DNA of 19,276 nt from the NCBI GenBank assembly GCA_946546075.1, contig CAMNNV010000007.1:1-19276 (forward strand), given 5' to 3'. The number at the start of each line of letters is the position of its first letter. Within the stretch, counting starts at the first letter, position 1. Position numbers and translations under genes: made by a program. The notes under the pieces were generated by a model that saw only the letters and a list, made by a program, of their open reading frames with translations, did not search any database and was not told where the DNA came from. This document shows, piece by piece, positions 1 to 6,723 of the stretch. The DNA comes from an uncultured Bacillota bacterium. Its GTDB lineage: Bacteria; Bacillota; Clostridia; Peptostreptococcales; Anaerovoracaceae.

Positions 1-547
1 CTCGCATGCTCTGGCTATCTCAGTGATATCTGTCACATTCGGCGAAAGCTTGATGATCACAGGCTTCGTGGTGTTCGCCTTCACGGCCTCGGTCACTTCC
101 CTGACGATGCCGGGATCCGTCCCAAAGGCCATGCCGCCGTGTTTCACGTTGGGACAGGATACGTTCACTTCGATCCATCCCACGTTCTCGCACTTGTCCA
201 GCCGGCCTGCCGTATATGCGTAATCTTCCGGCGAGGATCCTCCCACGTTTGCCATCACAGGCTTGGAGAAGACTTCTGCCAGTGCCGGAAGTTCTTCCTC
301 TATGACTTTATCCACTCCCGGGTTCTGAAGCCCGATGGAGTTGATGAGGCCTGCCTCGCACTCTGCGATCCTTGGCAGAGGATTGCCGAATCTGGCCTCT
401 GATGTCGTTCCTTTGAAGCTGAAGCTTCCCAGCATGTTGATATCGTAAAGCTCTGCAAATTCACGTCCGAACCCGAAGGTGCCGCTGGCTGCCATCACGG
501 GGTTGTCCATGGCGATGCCGCAGAGTGTCACTTTCGTATCTACCATA
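1..547 (-). CDS. pyrD: Dihydroorotate dehydrogenase, class 1B catalytic subunit (3' part missing)
   Basis: This is the FMN subunit that oxidises dihydroorotate to orotate in pyrimidine synthesis, passing electrons to PyrK and NAD+. The reading frame is open from ATG at 547 to the left edge, giving 182 visible residues of a family usually about 300 long. Visible marks are the N-terminal NPVMAASGTFGFGRE segment (residues 15-29), the SIGLQNPG stretch near 70-77, and VNVSCPNVKHGG (residues 127-138), in which Cys131 is the class 1B catalytic base. The start is preceded by GGGAGGAG inside the end of pyrK, and the two genes overlap by 8 bases, so translation is probably coupled. It is the third gene of a pyrC-pyrK-pyrD operon. 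Cys131, where class 1A enzymes have Cys but lack a PyrK partner, together with the adjacent pyrK supports class 1B. Confidence 0.96.
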
Positions 548-1271
548 CGATCTCCTCCCTTCTGAGCACCGGACCTTCTTTGCAGATCCTCTTATAACCG
601 TCCTTTGTCTCATGGGAGCATCCCATGCAGACGCCGAAACCGCATCCCATGCGTTCTTCCAGGCTGAAGAATCCCGGGATGTCGGAGCTCAAGACTTCGT
701 CGATGGCCCTGAGCATCGGGATCGGTCCGCAGGAAAAGACTGCAGTATATCCATCTTCGATGAGGTCTGTGACCATGCCCTTCGTTCCCAGGCTTCCGTC
801 CACCGTTGCGATGCGCACACTGGCGCCTGCCTCTTCGAATTCATTTCTATAGAATGCATCCTCTGCTCCATTGAAGCCCAGGATCACTTCCGGCTTTATG
901 CCCTTTGCTGCGATGCGCTTTGCGAGGCCGTACATTGGCGGTACGCCCACGCCTCCACCGATGAGAAGAGGCCTCTGCCCTGCCTTCTGAGGGTCAAAGC
1001 CGTTTCCAAGCGGCACCAGCACGTCCAGCGTTTGTCCCGGCTCCATCGCACTCATATCTGCCGTACCTTCACCAACGACTTTGTATATGATGGTGATGGT
1101 CTTCTCGTCCCAGTCGCAGATGGAGATGGGTCTTCTGAGGAACCTGCCCTCCAGAGCGATATTCAGGAACTGGCCGGGCCTGATCTCCGGGATCTCCCCT
1201 GCCAGGATCATCCTGTAGACGTCCCTGGCCAACACTGTATTCTCTTTTATCGTCAAAATCTCTTGTTTCAC
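540..1271 (-). CDS. pyrK: Dihydroorotate dehydrogenase electron transfer subunit
   Basis: PyrK carries FAD and a [2Fe-2S] cluster and moves electrons from PyrD to NAD+. The protein has 243 residues. RPGQFLNI (31-38) and the FAD-binding RRPISI (46-51) lie in the N-terminal barrel, LLIGGGVGVPPMYGLA (102-117) is the NAD-binding start, and SCGP (180-183) follows. The cluster ligands are Cys210, Cys215, Cys218 and Cys230 (C-x4-C-x2-C-x11-C). I chose the GTG at 1271 because AGGAGG sits 5 bases upstream and the protein then starts where the family does; the frame continues upstream to 1319 but those residues are not PyrK-like. The pyrC stop lies inside the ribosome binding site region, 2 bases before the start, and the 3' end overlaps pyrD. 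Confidence 0.95.
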   Translation of the reverse strand: MKQEILTIKENTVLARDVYRMILAGEIPEIRPGQFLNIALEGRFLRRPISICDWDEKTITIIYKVVGEGTADMSAMEPGQTLDVLVPLGNGFDPQKAGQRPLLIGGGVGVPPMYGLAKRIAAKGIKPEVILGFNGAEDAFYRNEFEEAGASVRIATVDGSLGTKGMVTDLIEDGYTAVFSCGPIPMLRAIDEVLSSDIPGFFSLEERMGCGFGVCMGCSHETKDGYKRICKEGPVLRREEIVW

Positions 1272-1273
1272 CT

Positions 1274-2428
1274 TTACCTCCTGTAAACCACTTTGCCGCC
1301 GCAGACTGTGGCAAGGCATCTGCCTTTGACCTTCATCCCGTCAAAAGGCGTGCTCCGCCCCATGGTCAGAAATTCTTCCGGATCGACTTCGTATTCTTCT
1401 GCAAGATCCCAGATGGAGAACTCTTCCATCTTCTCAAGATCCGGCGTATCCAGCCCGAACCGCTCGTTTGGTTCTATGGTGAGCAGCTGGATGAGCCTGT
1501 CCAAAGTGATCACGTTCTTCTCCACCAGATGTGTGTAGAGCACCGGAAATGCCGTTTCCAGACCTACGATGCCGTAGGCTGCTCCTGCCATACCGCCGGC
1601 TTTTTCTTCTGCGCTGTGCGGTGCGTGATCTGTGGCGATCATATCGATGGTACCGTCCTTCAGCGCCTCCAGAAGCGCCTGCCTGTCCTCTTCGTATTTG
1701 ATCGGTGGGTTCATCTTGAACCTGCCGTGGTCTTCGATGGTTTCTTTGCTGAATACGAGGTAATGCGGTGCCGTCTCACAGGTGACGTCCAGGCCTTCTG
1801 CCTTGGCCTGCCGGATCAGTTCCACGCTCTCCTTCGTGGACACGTGGCACATGTGATAGGCGCATCCCGTTTCCCGTACGAGCTGCAGATCTCTGGCCAG
1901 CTGTTTGAACTCTGCCTCGGAGCTTTCTCTCGGGAAGTTCTCGTCCTCGCAGTGAGCCACCACCAGCTTGCCCAGTTCTTTCGCCTTGATCATGGCCTCA
2001 CGCATGAGATCGTCGGACATCACGCCTCTTCCATCGTCTGTGAAGGCGATGACATCCTTTGCGATATCCTCGAGGTCTGCCAGAGCTTCCCCCTTTTCGC
2101 CCTTCGTGATGGCACCGTATGGATATACGTGTACGCAGGCGTCCTTCTCGATGATATCGAGCTGTATGTCCAGATGCTCCCTGCTGTCAGGCACGGGGTC
2201 CAGATTCGGCATGGACAGGATCTTCGTGAACCCGCCTGCCGCTGCCGCCAAGGTACCTGTCTTGATCGTTTCTTTATAAGAAAAACCCGGCTCTCGCAAA
2301 TGTACATGTACATCTGTAAGACCGGGCAATATCATTAAATCAAAACGGGAATTAAGATCGATCTCAATGGACTTCGCCACCTGCTCGACCTCTTCCATGT
2401 TCAGATAAAGTCTCTTCTTCGTATTCAT
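1274..2428 (-). CDS. pyrC: Dihydroorotase, type I
   Basis: A zinc amidohydrolase that closes carbamoyl-aspartate to dihydroorotate, the step before PyrD. The protein has 384 residues. The metal site is visible: DVHVHLREPG (39-48, with His41 and His43), FTDDG (129-133, where type I enzymes use an Asp in place of a carboxylated Lys), VVAHCED (156-162), CHVST (194-198) and ATDHAPH (265-271). Compared with usual type I enzymes the N-terminal segment before the HxH motif is short and lacks the common opening that builds the small beta domain. The start ATG at 2428 has AAAGGA about 9 bases upstream; an in-frame upstream GTG or ATG at 2461 lacks such a site. It is the first gene of the operon with pyrK and pyrD. 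Confidence 0.95.
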   Translation of the reverse strand: MNTKKRLYLNMEEVEQVAKSIEIDLNSRFDLMILPGLTDVHVHLREPGFSYKETIKTGTLAAAAGGFTKILSMPNLDPVPDSREHLDIQLDIIEKDACVHVYPYGAITKGEKGEALADLEDIAKDVIAFTDDGRGVMSDDLMREAMIKAKELGKLVVAHCEDENFPRESSEAEFKQLARDLQLVRETGCAYHMCHVSTKESVELIRQAKAEGLDVTCETAPHYLVFSKETIEDHGRFKMNPPIKYEEDRQALLEALKDGTIDMIATDHAPHSAEEKAGGMAGAAYGIVGLETAFPVLYTHLVEKNVITLDRLIQLLTIEPNERFGLDTPDLEKMEEFSIWDLAEEYEVDPEEFLTMGRSTPFDGMKVKGRCLATVCGGKVVYRR

Positions 2429-2472
2429 TCTGTTCGTTCCTTTATGTGGTCTGTTTCTCACTTATCTTCGCT

Positions 2473-2501
2473 ATTAAACCACATGATATAGGGCAAGTCA
2501 A
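2473..2501 (-). promoter_or_regulatory. Promoter of the pyrC-pyrK-pyrD operon
   Basis: On the minus strand TTGACT (2501-2496) is followed after 17 bases by TTTAAT (2478-2473). It lies just after the stop codon of the XRE gene and would give a leader of about 38 bases before pyrC. That leader is too short to hold a PyrR-type attenuator, so any pyrimidine control would have to act another way. Pattern match only. Confidence 0.7.
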
Positions 2502-2509
2502 GAGATATT

Positions 2510-3424
2510 TTACTCAAACCTGCAGGTAAAGAGAGTCGTATGATCATTATCTGTCCCTACCTTCTCATATTCTTCCGGTACCATTTCAGGAGACAGAGCA
2601 TTTACCCCCTCTTTTCCCTGATAGAAAGCTGCCATCGGAATGGACTGATCCTTGGCTGCATCCGCCGGCTGGGTGATGCTTGTCCAGCAGAACGTTCCTT
2701 CATTCGCCATGTCCTTTTTGTCAATCAGAGTGACATTGGATACAGAGGCTATGGTCCCACCGGATGTAGCCACGGTAATAACAGCCTCACCGGTCTCGTG
2801 ATTTCCGGTGATGGCGATGATCCCTTTTCGGTCTGCCGGATCTTCAAACGGGATCCCCATTTCTCCTTCGCTCTTCACCAGCTTGCCTTTCTCGTATACG
2901 TCCATATCGATGGTCAGGCTCTTATAATTATCATCCACATCGTACTTGAACAGCTGAGCATCGGCATCGTTTCCGGACAGGATCGTCTTCATCGTGGCCT
3001 CTGAATCGTTCAGATCGTAGGCTCTGACGTAATTATTCATGAAATATCCCTGCTCTTTGATGAAATGCACGGCAAAGATGGTCCCGGCAGCCAGTACGGC
3101 AAGCGCGACAGACAGGACAATGATGATCTTCTTCAGTTTGTTCCGTTTATTGCTTCCGTCTCTTGCCACGCCTAAGATGTTCTCCTCGGAACGCGCTTCG
3201 ATCTCGCTCTTATCGATCGTCTCCCCTGCAAAAAACTCGTTGAGGGTCATTCCCAGCTCCCCGCAAAGCCTCTGATACAGGGATACGTCCGGAAGGCAGA
3301 TGCCTCTCTCCCACTTCGAGACGGACTTGTCGGTAACGCCTAATTTCTCTGCCAGCTGCACCTGCGTCAGGCCCGCATCCTTTCTTTTTTGTGCTATAAA
3401 TCTTCCGATCTTGATCTGATCCAT
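2510..3424 (-). CDS. Membrane-anchored XRE-family transcriptional regulator
   Basis: A 304-residue protein with a Cro/C1-type helix-turn-helix at about residues 6-62 (IGRFIAQKRKDAGLTQVQLA, then DKSVSKWERG, typical of clostridial XRE proteins). A charged stretch NKRNKLKK precedes one membrane helix at about 99-121, and roughly 180 residues follow that should lie outside the membrane. The tail has repeated beta-like stretches (for example KSLTIDMDVYEKGKLV) but I do not recognise a named domain. The layout suggests a one-component sensor whose outer part reports to the DNA-binding head. ATG at 3424 is chosen because AAGGAGGTGA lies 4 bases upstream; a start 27 bases earlier is less likely. It is followed by the pyr operon promoter and is probably transcribed alone. 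Regulated genes are unknown; autoregulation is plausible given the upstream dyad. Confidence 0.85.
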   Translation of the reverse strand: MDQIKIGRFIAQKRKDAGLTQVQLAEKLGVTDKSVSKWERGICLPDVSLYQRLCGELGMTLNEFFAGETIDKSEIEARSEENILGVARDGSNKRNKLKKIIIVLSVALAVLAAGTIFAVHFIKEQGYFMNNYVRAYDLNDSEATMKTILSGNDADAQLFKYDVDDNYKSLTIDMDVYEKGKLVKSEGEMGIPFEDPADRKGIIAITGNHETGEAVITVATSGGTIASVSNVTLIDKKDMANEGTFCWTSITQPADAAKDQSIPMAAFYQGKEGVNALSPEMVPEEYEKVGTDNDHTTLFTCRFE

Positions 3425-3453
3425 ATCGTCACCTCCTTCATGCAAGCTCATAC

Positions 3454-3500
3454 TACCATTGTGGTCCTTCGGAGAACACCCCTCGAAGGTAGAGTTGGTA
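3454..3500. promoter_or_regulatory. Nested inverted repeat upstream of the XRE gene
   Basis: An inner dyad CCTTCG (3466-3471) and CGAAGG (3484-3489) is separated by 12 bases, and an outer pair TACCA (3454-3458) and TGGTA (3496-3500) flanks it almost symmetrically. It sits 30-76 bases before the XRE start codon, in the gap after sfsA. It could be an operator for the XRE protein or an RNA hairpin. No run of T follows it, so it is not a good terminator. A TAGTAT at 3456-3451 on the minus strand could be a -10 element, but no clear -35 goes with it. Confidence 0.35.
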
Positions 3501-3532
3501 TGGATCCTGTAATTCAGCCGTTTCAGAGCTTC

Positions 3533-4198
3533 TTAAAAAGTCTTGCTGCCGATGATCTCCAGGCGGTCAGGCTCTACGTGACACATGAGATGATAGACCT
3601 TCACCCCTGCCGAGACGGCCTCTTCGAGAGCCAGCCCGAACTCCGGATGGGTGTCTACATTCGGACGGACTTCTCTCACCCCGTCCATCTGGATGACGAA
3701 GCCAAGAGATGCCTGATACCCTTCGGCAGCCGCTTTTGCAAGCTCACGAAGGTGCTTCACGCCGCGCTCCGTGGGAGCATCCGGGAAGTACCCGATCCCC
3801 TCCACTTCGAGGGTGCAGCCCTTCACCTCCATGAGGAACCGCTCGTCACCTTTTTGCATATAAAAATCCACCCGGGAATCACCGTAGGTGTACTCGGGTC
3901 TGATCACGTCGTAGTCCTGCTGTGACAGCCACTCCTTCACCACCTTGTTCGGCGCCTGGCTGTCGATATTGAAAAGAATGCCGTTGCTTTTGCGCACGCA
4001 AATGAGATCGTACCTTGTCTTTCTTCCGGGAGTGCCGGGCTCTGTGAGGTATACCTGACTTCCCGGGATGAGAAGTTCTCTGCACCTTCCGGTGTTTTTG
4101 ACGTGGACGATCTCCGTCTTCCGGCCGATCTTCACCTCGGCGATGAAGCGGTTGGGCCTTCTGACGAATGTGGCTTCCGTGATGTTATCGTATCTCAT
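3533..4198 (-). CDS. sfsA: SfsA family DNA/RNA nuclease-like protein
   Basis: A 221-residue SfsA protein of normal length. The family was named for an effect on sugar fermentation in E. coli; it has an OB-like N-terminal part and a PD-(D/E)XK nuclease-like core. Visible marks are PNRF (15-18), HVKNTGRCRELL (32-43), SRVDF (108-112), MEVKG (123-127) and FPDAPTERGVKHLREL (138-153). Asp111, Glu124 and Lys126 form the expected PD-(D/E)XK set. The start codon shares one base with the stop of the upstream glutaredoxin gene (TAATG), so the two are almost surely co-translated. The physiological role in anaerobes is not known. Confidence 0.95.
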   Translation of the reverse strand: MRYDNITEATFVRRPNRFIAEVKIGRKTEIVHVKNTGRCRELLIPGSQVYLTEPGTPGRKTRYDLICVRKSNGILFNIDSQAPNKVVKEWLSQQDYDVIRPEYTYGDSRVDFYMQKGDERFLMEVKGCTLEVEGIGYFPDAPTERGVKHLRELAKAAAEGYQASLGFVIQMDGVREVRPNVDTHPEFGLALEEAVSAGVKVYHLMCHVEPDRLEIIGSKTF

Positions 4199-4446
4199 TA
4201 CCAGAATCTGCTCTGCGGGTTGTCCTTGAGGTACTTGATGATGTCTGCGCTCTCATACAAAGGTTTGCCGTCTATGAACAGACACGGTACCTGCTCTTTG
4301 CCGCCTACCTTTACAAGTTCCTCGCGGTCTTTCTCGTTCTTATGGATGTTTGCGAACTCGATGTCGGTACGTCCACTCTCCTCGATGGCCTTGATGACTT
4401 TTTTGCAGAATGGGCACGTGTCGAACATGAATAATTTCATTGACAT
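4198..4446 (-). CDS. Glutaredoxin-family thiol protein
   Basis: An 82-residue thioredoxin-fold protein. It opens MSMKLFMFDTCPFC, with the redox pair Cys11 and Cys14 (CPFC) on the first helix, the usual cis-proline in EQVPCLFIDG (Pro54), and the YESADIIKYL ending seen in glutaredoxin and NrdH-like proteins. It should reduce disulfides or mixed disulfides, but the partner thiol or reductase cannot be told from the sequence. ATG at 4446 has GGAGG 8 bases upstream; the GTG at 4455 overlaps that site and is unlikely. It is the first gene of a two-gene operon with sfsA and is divergent from the aminotransferase gene. Confidence 0.9.
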   Translation of the reverse strand: MSMKLFMFDTCPFCKKVIKAIEESGRTDIEFANIHKNEKDREELVKVGGKEQVPCLFIDGKPLYESADIIKYLKDNPQSRFW

Positions 4447-4468
4447 TTTCTTCACCTCCGTTTCCTTA

Positions 4469-4498
4469 AATGTAACACGTTTTGTTGTATAAATACAA
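4469..4498 (-). promoter_or_regulatory. Possible promoter of the glutaredoxin-sfsA operon
   Basis: On the minus strand TTGTAT (4498-4493) is followed after 18 bases by TACATT (4474-4469). The match is modest. The -35 hexamer is one arm of the palindrome at 4485-4498, so a protein bound there would block it. Confidence 0.35.
4485..4498. promoter_or_regulatory. 14-bp palindrome between divergent promoters
   Basis: TTGTAT-AA-ATACAA is a perfect palindrome. It abuts the -35 of the aminotransferase promoter (4499-4504) and covers the likely -35 of the glutaredoxin promoter. A second perfect 8-bp palindrome, ACATATGT, lies at 4502-4509. The position suggests an operator acting on both genes; the binding protein is unknown. 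Confidence 0.4.
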
Positions 4499-4527
4499 AT
4501 GACATATGTTATTTTTTGGTGTATAAT
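4499..4527 (+). promoter_or_regulatory. Promoter of the branched-chain aminotransferase gene
   Basis: ATGACA (4499-4504), a 17-base spacer and a consensus TATAAT (4522-4527). Transcription would start near 4534, leaving a leader of about 55 bases with no obvious attenuator or T-box. Confidence 0.75.
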
Positions 4528-4588
4528 ACTATTTGCATGTGAATAAAACGGACTCTGTCCATAATAAATAATCGAAAGGATGATTCAA

Positions 4589-5620
4589 ATGGCAAAGAAA
4601 AACATTGATTGGGCTAACCTGAGTTTCTCATACCAGCCCACTGACAAACGTTATGTCTCCATGTACTACGCTGACAAAGGCGACTGGGACGAGGGCAAAC
4701 TTACGGATGATGCGAACATCGTCATGAACGAATGCGCTGCCGTTCTCCAGTATGCGCAGACTGTTTTTGAAGGTCTGAAGGCTTACGATACAGAAGATGG
4801 CAGAACGGTCCTCTTCCGCCCTGACCTGAACGCAGAGAGACTGGCAAATTCCGCAAGAAGACTTGCGATGCCGGCTTTCCCTGAAGACAGATTCGTTGAG
4901 GCAGTCATCGAAACCGTCAAAGCCAATGCAGATTACGTTCCACCTTACGGCACCGGAGCATCGCTGTATGTCAGACCATTTGAATTCGGATACAGCCCAG
5001 TGATCGGCGTAGCTCCTGCTGAAGATTACATGTTCAGGATCCTGACCACTCCGGTAGGTCCTTACTTCAAGGGCGGCGTCAAGCCGATCTACATCAAGGT
5101 TTCTGATTTTGACAGAGCGGCTCCTCACGGCACAGGCCACATCAAGGCCGGTCTGAACTACGCCATGAGCCTCTACGCCATCGAGAAGGCACACGAAGAA
5201 GGATTCTCCGAGAACATGTACCTCGACTCCGCGACGAGAACGAAGGTCGAGGAAACAGGCGGCGCGAACTTCCTCTTCGTCACGAAGGACGACAAGCTGG
5301 TCACACCAAAATCAGACACGATCCTTCCTTCCATCACGAGAAGATCTCTCATGGAAGTTGCAGAGAAGTACATGGGTCTGGAAGTCGTTCAGAGAGAAGT
5401 TCACTTCGAAGAGATCGGTGACTTCAAAGAAGTGGGTCTTTGCGGTACAGCTGCCGTCATCTCCCCGATCGGCAAGATCAACGATCACGGCAAGGACATC
5501 GAGATCCCAAGCGGCATGGACGAGATCGGACCTGTCCTCAAAGAGCTGCGTCAGACTCTCGTAGATATCCAGGAATGCAGGATCGAAGGACCTGAAGGCT
5601 GGGTAGTAGAAGTTAAATAA
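4589..5620 (+). CDS. ilvE: Branched-chain amino acid aminotransferase
   Basis: A 343-residue fold-type IV PLP enzyme that exchanges amino groups between glutamate and the 2-oxo acids of leucine, isoleucine and valine. It belongs to the longer BCAT type (Bacillus YbgE/YwaA-like and eukaryotic). Visible marks are TVFEGLKAY (58-66), LYVRPFEFGY (126-135), GHIKAGLNYA with the PLP lysine Lys186, EETGGANFLF (221-230), LPSITRRSL and CGTAAVISPIG. ATG at 4589 has AAAGGA 8 bases upstream; the ATG at 4580 overlaps that site and is not the start. It stands alone after a strong promoter. In amino-acid-fermenting anaerobes it could serve breakdown as well as synthesis; the sequence does not decide. Confidence 0.95.
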   Translation: MAKKNIDWANLSFSYQPTDKRYVSMYYADKGDWDEGKLTDDANIVMNECAAVLQYAQTVFEGLKAYDTEDGRTVLFRPDLNAERLANSARRLAMPAFPEDRFVEAVIETVKANADYVPPYGTGASLYVRPFEFGYSPVIGVAPAEDYMFRILTTPVGPYFKGGVKPIYIKVSDFDRAAPHGTGHIKAGLNYAMSLYAIEKAHEEGFSENMYLDSATRTKVEETGGANFLFVTKDDKLVTPKSDTILPSITRRSLMEVAEKYMGLEVVQREVHFEEIGDFKEVGLCGTAAVISPIGKINDHGKDIEIPSGMDEIGPVLKELRQTLVDIQECRIEGPEGWVVEVK

Positions 5621-5636
5621 ACAAATCAAGCACCAA

Positions 5637-5658
5637 AGAGCCGGGCATGCCCGGCTCT
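5637..5658 (+). terminator. Strong hairpin after the aminotransferase gene
   Basis: Two perfect 10-bp arms, AGAGCCGGGC and its complement, are separated by only AT, so the working loop includes the top pairs. The following bases (ATTCATG) are not a run of T, so termination may be weak and some read-through into the acyltransferase gene is possible. Confidence 0.55.
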
Positions 5659-5700
5659 ATTCATGACAGCACAGTGACACATCACAACAAGGGAAACGAT

Positions 5701-6723
5701 ATGAGCAAAGAACGTGATTACTTATTCGACAACATCAAAGGATACCTCATCATAAGCGTCATCACCGCCCACTTTTTCAGAGTGAGCGGATATTTCGCTG
5801 CCGGTACACCGTCACGTTTCATCTACATCATATCCTTCACGTATATCATGCAGGGATTCCTGTTCGTATCGGGATACTTTTCGAAGAATGTCGATAAATG
5901 CAGAGCCGGAGCCTTCAAGAATTTCATCATCCCGTACGTGATCTTCGTATATCTGGCCTACTTCGAGAGATGCTTCCTCTATGGATTCGACAAATGTCAT
6001 CCTCATCTTTTCCGGCCGACATTCGCCCTGTGGTTCCTCGTGGTGATGTTCGTATACCGATTCTTCATCAAGGACCTGTCACGGGTGCCCGGGATCGTCT
6101 ATATCACTCTTGCCCTCTACTTCGCAGCGGGATACATCCCGTTCCTCAATGAAGACCTGGCAGGAGGCAGGATCGTATCGTTCCTGGTGTTCTATATCCT
6201 TGGCTATACCTTCAATAAGGATACCGTCGAGAAAGTACGCAGCGTCCCGAAATTCTTCGGCTTCCTATCCCTTGCGGCGCTCCTTGCGGCATGTTTCATC
6301 TACAGTCGGTTCAAATTCCCGCCGGTGGACATCCTGCTCCTTCGCGGACCATTCTCCGAATTCGGCGTGGGACCTCTCCACGGCTTACTTTGGAGAGCGG
6401 GACTCTTTGTATGGGCGATGCTGTGGATCCTGGTATTCATCAACCTGATGCCGCGGAAGAAGACGTGGCTCACCACGCTGGGCCAGCGCACCATGACCGT
6501 CTATCTGCTCCACATATTCGTCAGGAACCTGATCAAGTACTTTGGGGTGCTCCACGGAGGCTCACCGGAATACTACGCCATCATCATCGCTATGATCATC
6601 GCGTCGCTGTGGCTCTTCTCAAGACCATTCGTCGTCAGATGGTACGATGCCATGATCGACGGGATCTATGCAGGGATCATGAAATTAGTGGATCTGCTCC
6701 CATGGAGGCGAAGTCATGAATAA
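5701..6723 (+). CDS. Acyltransferase 3 family membrane protein
   Basis: A 340-residue integral membrane protein of the acyltransferase-3 / COG3594 (fucose 4-O-acetylase-like) type. These enzymes move acetyl or other acyl groups onto sugars of surface polymers. The N-terminal stretch DNIKGYLIISVITAHF holds Lys13 and His24, which match the family's R/K-x10-H motif. MQGFLFVSGYF, FALWFLVVMFVYR and LGQRTMTVYLLHIFV are typical helices; about ten hydrophobic stretches are visible. ATG at 5701 has AAGGGA 6 bases upstream; an in-frame ATG at 5647 sits inside the hairpin and adds residues unlike the family. Its end overlaps the next gene by 8 bases, so the two form an operon. The acyl acceptor is unknown. 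Confidence 0.85.
   Translation: MSKERDYLFDNIKGYLIISVITAHFFRVSGYFAAGTPSRFIYIISFTYIMQGFLFVSGYFSKNVDKCRAGAFKNFIIPYVIFVYLAYFERCFLYGFDKCHPHLFRPTFALWFLVVMFVYRFFIKDLSRVPGIVYITLALYFAAGYIPFLNEDLAGGRIVSFLVFYILGYTFNKDTVEKVRSVPKFFGFLSLAALLAACFIYSRFKFPPVDILLLRGPFSEFGVGPLHGLLWRAGLFVWAMLWILVFINLMPRKKTWLTTLGQRTMTVYLLHIFVRNLIKYFGVLHGGSPEYYAIIIAMIIASLWLFSRPFVVRWYDAMIDGIYAGIMKLVDLLPWRRSHE

Noticed and set aside
525..1286. Plus-strand open frame of 253 codons opposite pyrK
   Set aside because: It mirrors pyrK in another frame; the protein is rich in His, Cys and Asp with no family features and no ribosome binding site.
1529..2338. Plus-strand open frame of 269 codons opposite pyrC
   Set aside because: Shadow of pyrC, which carries all dihydroorotase motifs; the shadow has no recognisable domain.
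3389..3925. Plus-strand open frame of 178 codons opposite sfsA and the XRE start
   Set aside because: It covers two real gene ends and their gap, and its composition is that of an antisense frame.
4628..5194. Minus-strand open frame of 188 codons opposite ilvE
   Set aside because: ilvE is clear on the plus strand; no start signal or domain supports the shadow.
5647..5700. Earlier ATG for the acyltransferase gene
   Set aside because: It lies inside the hairpin after ilvE and adds residues unlike the family; the ATG at 5701 has a proper ribosome binding site.
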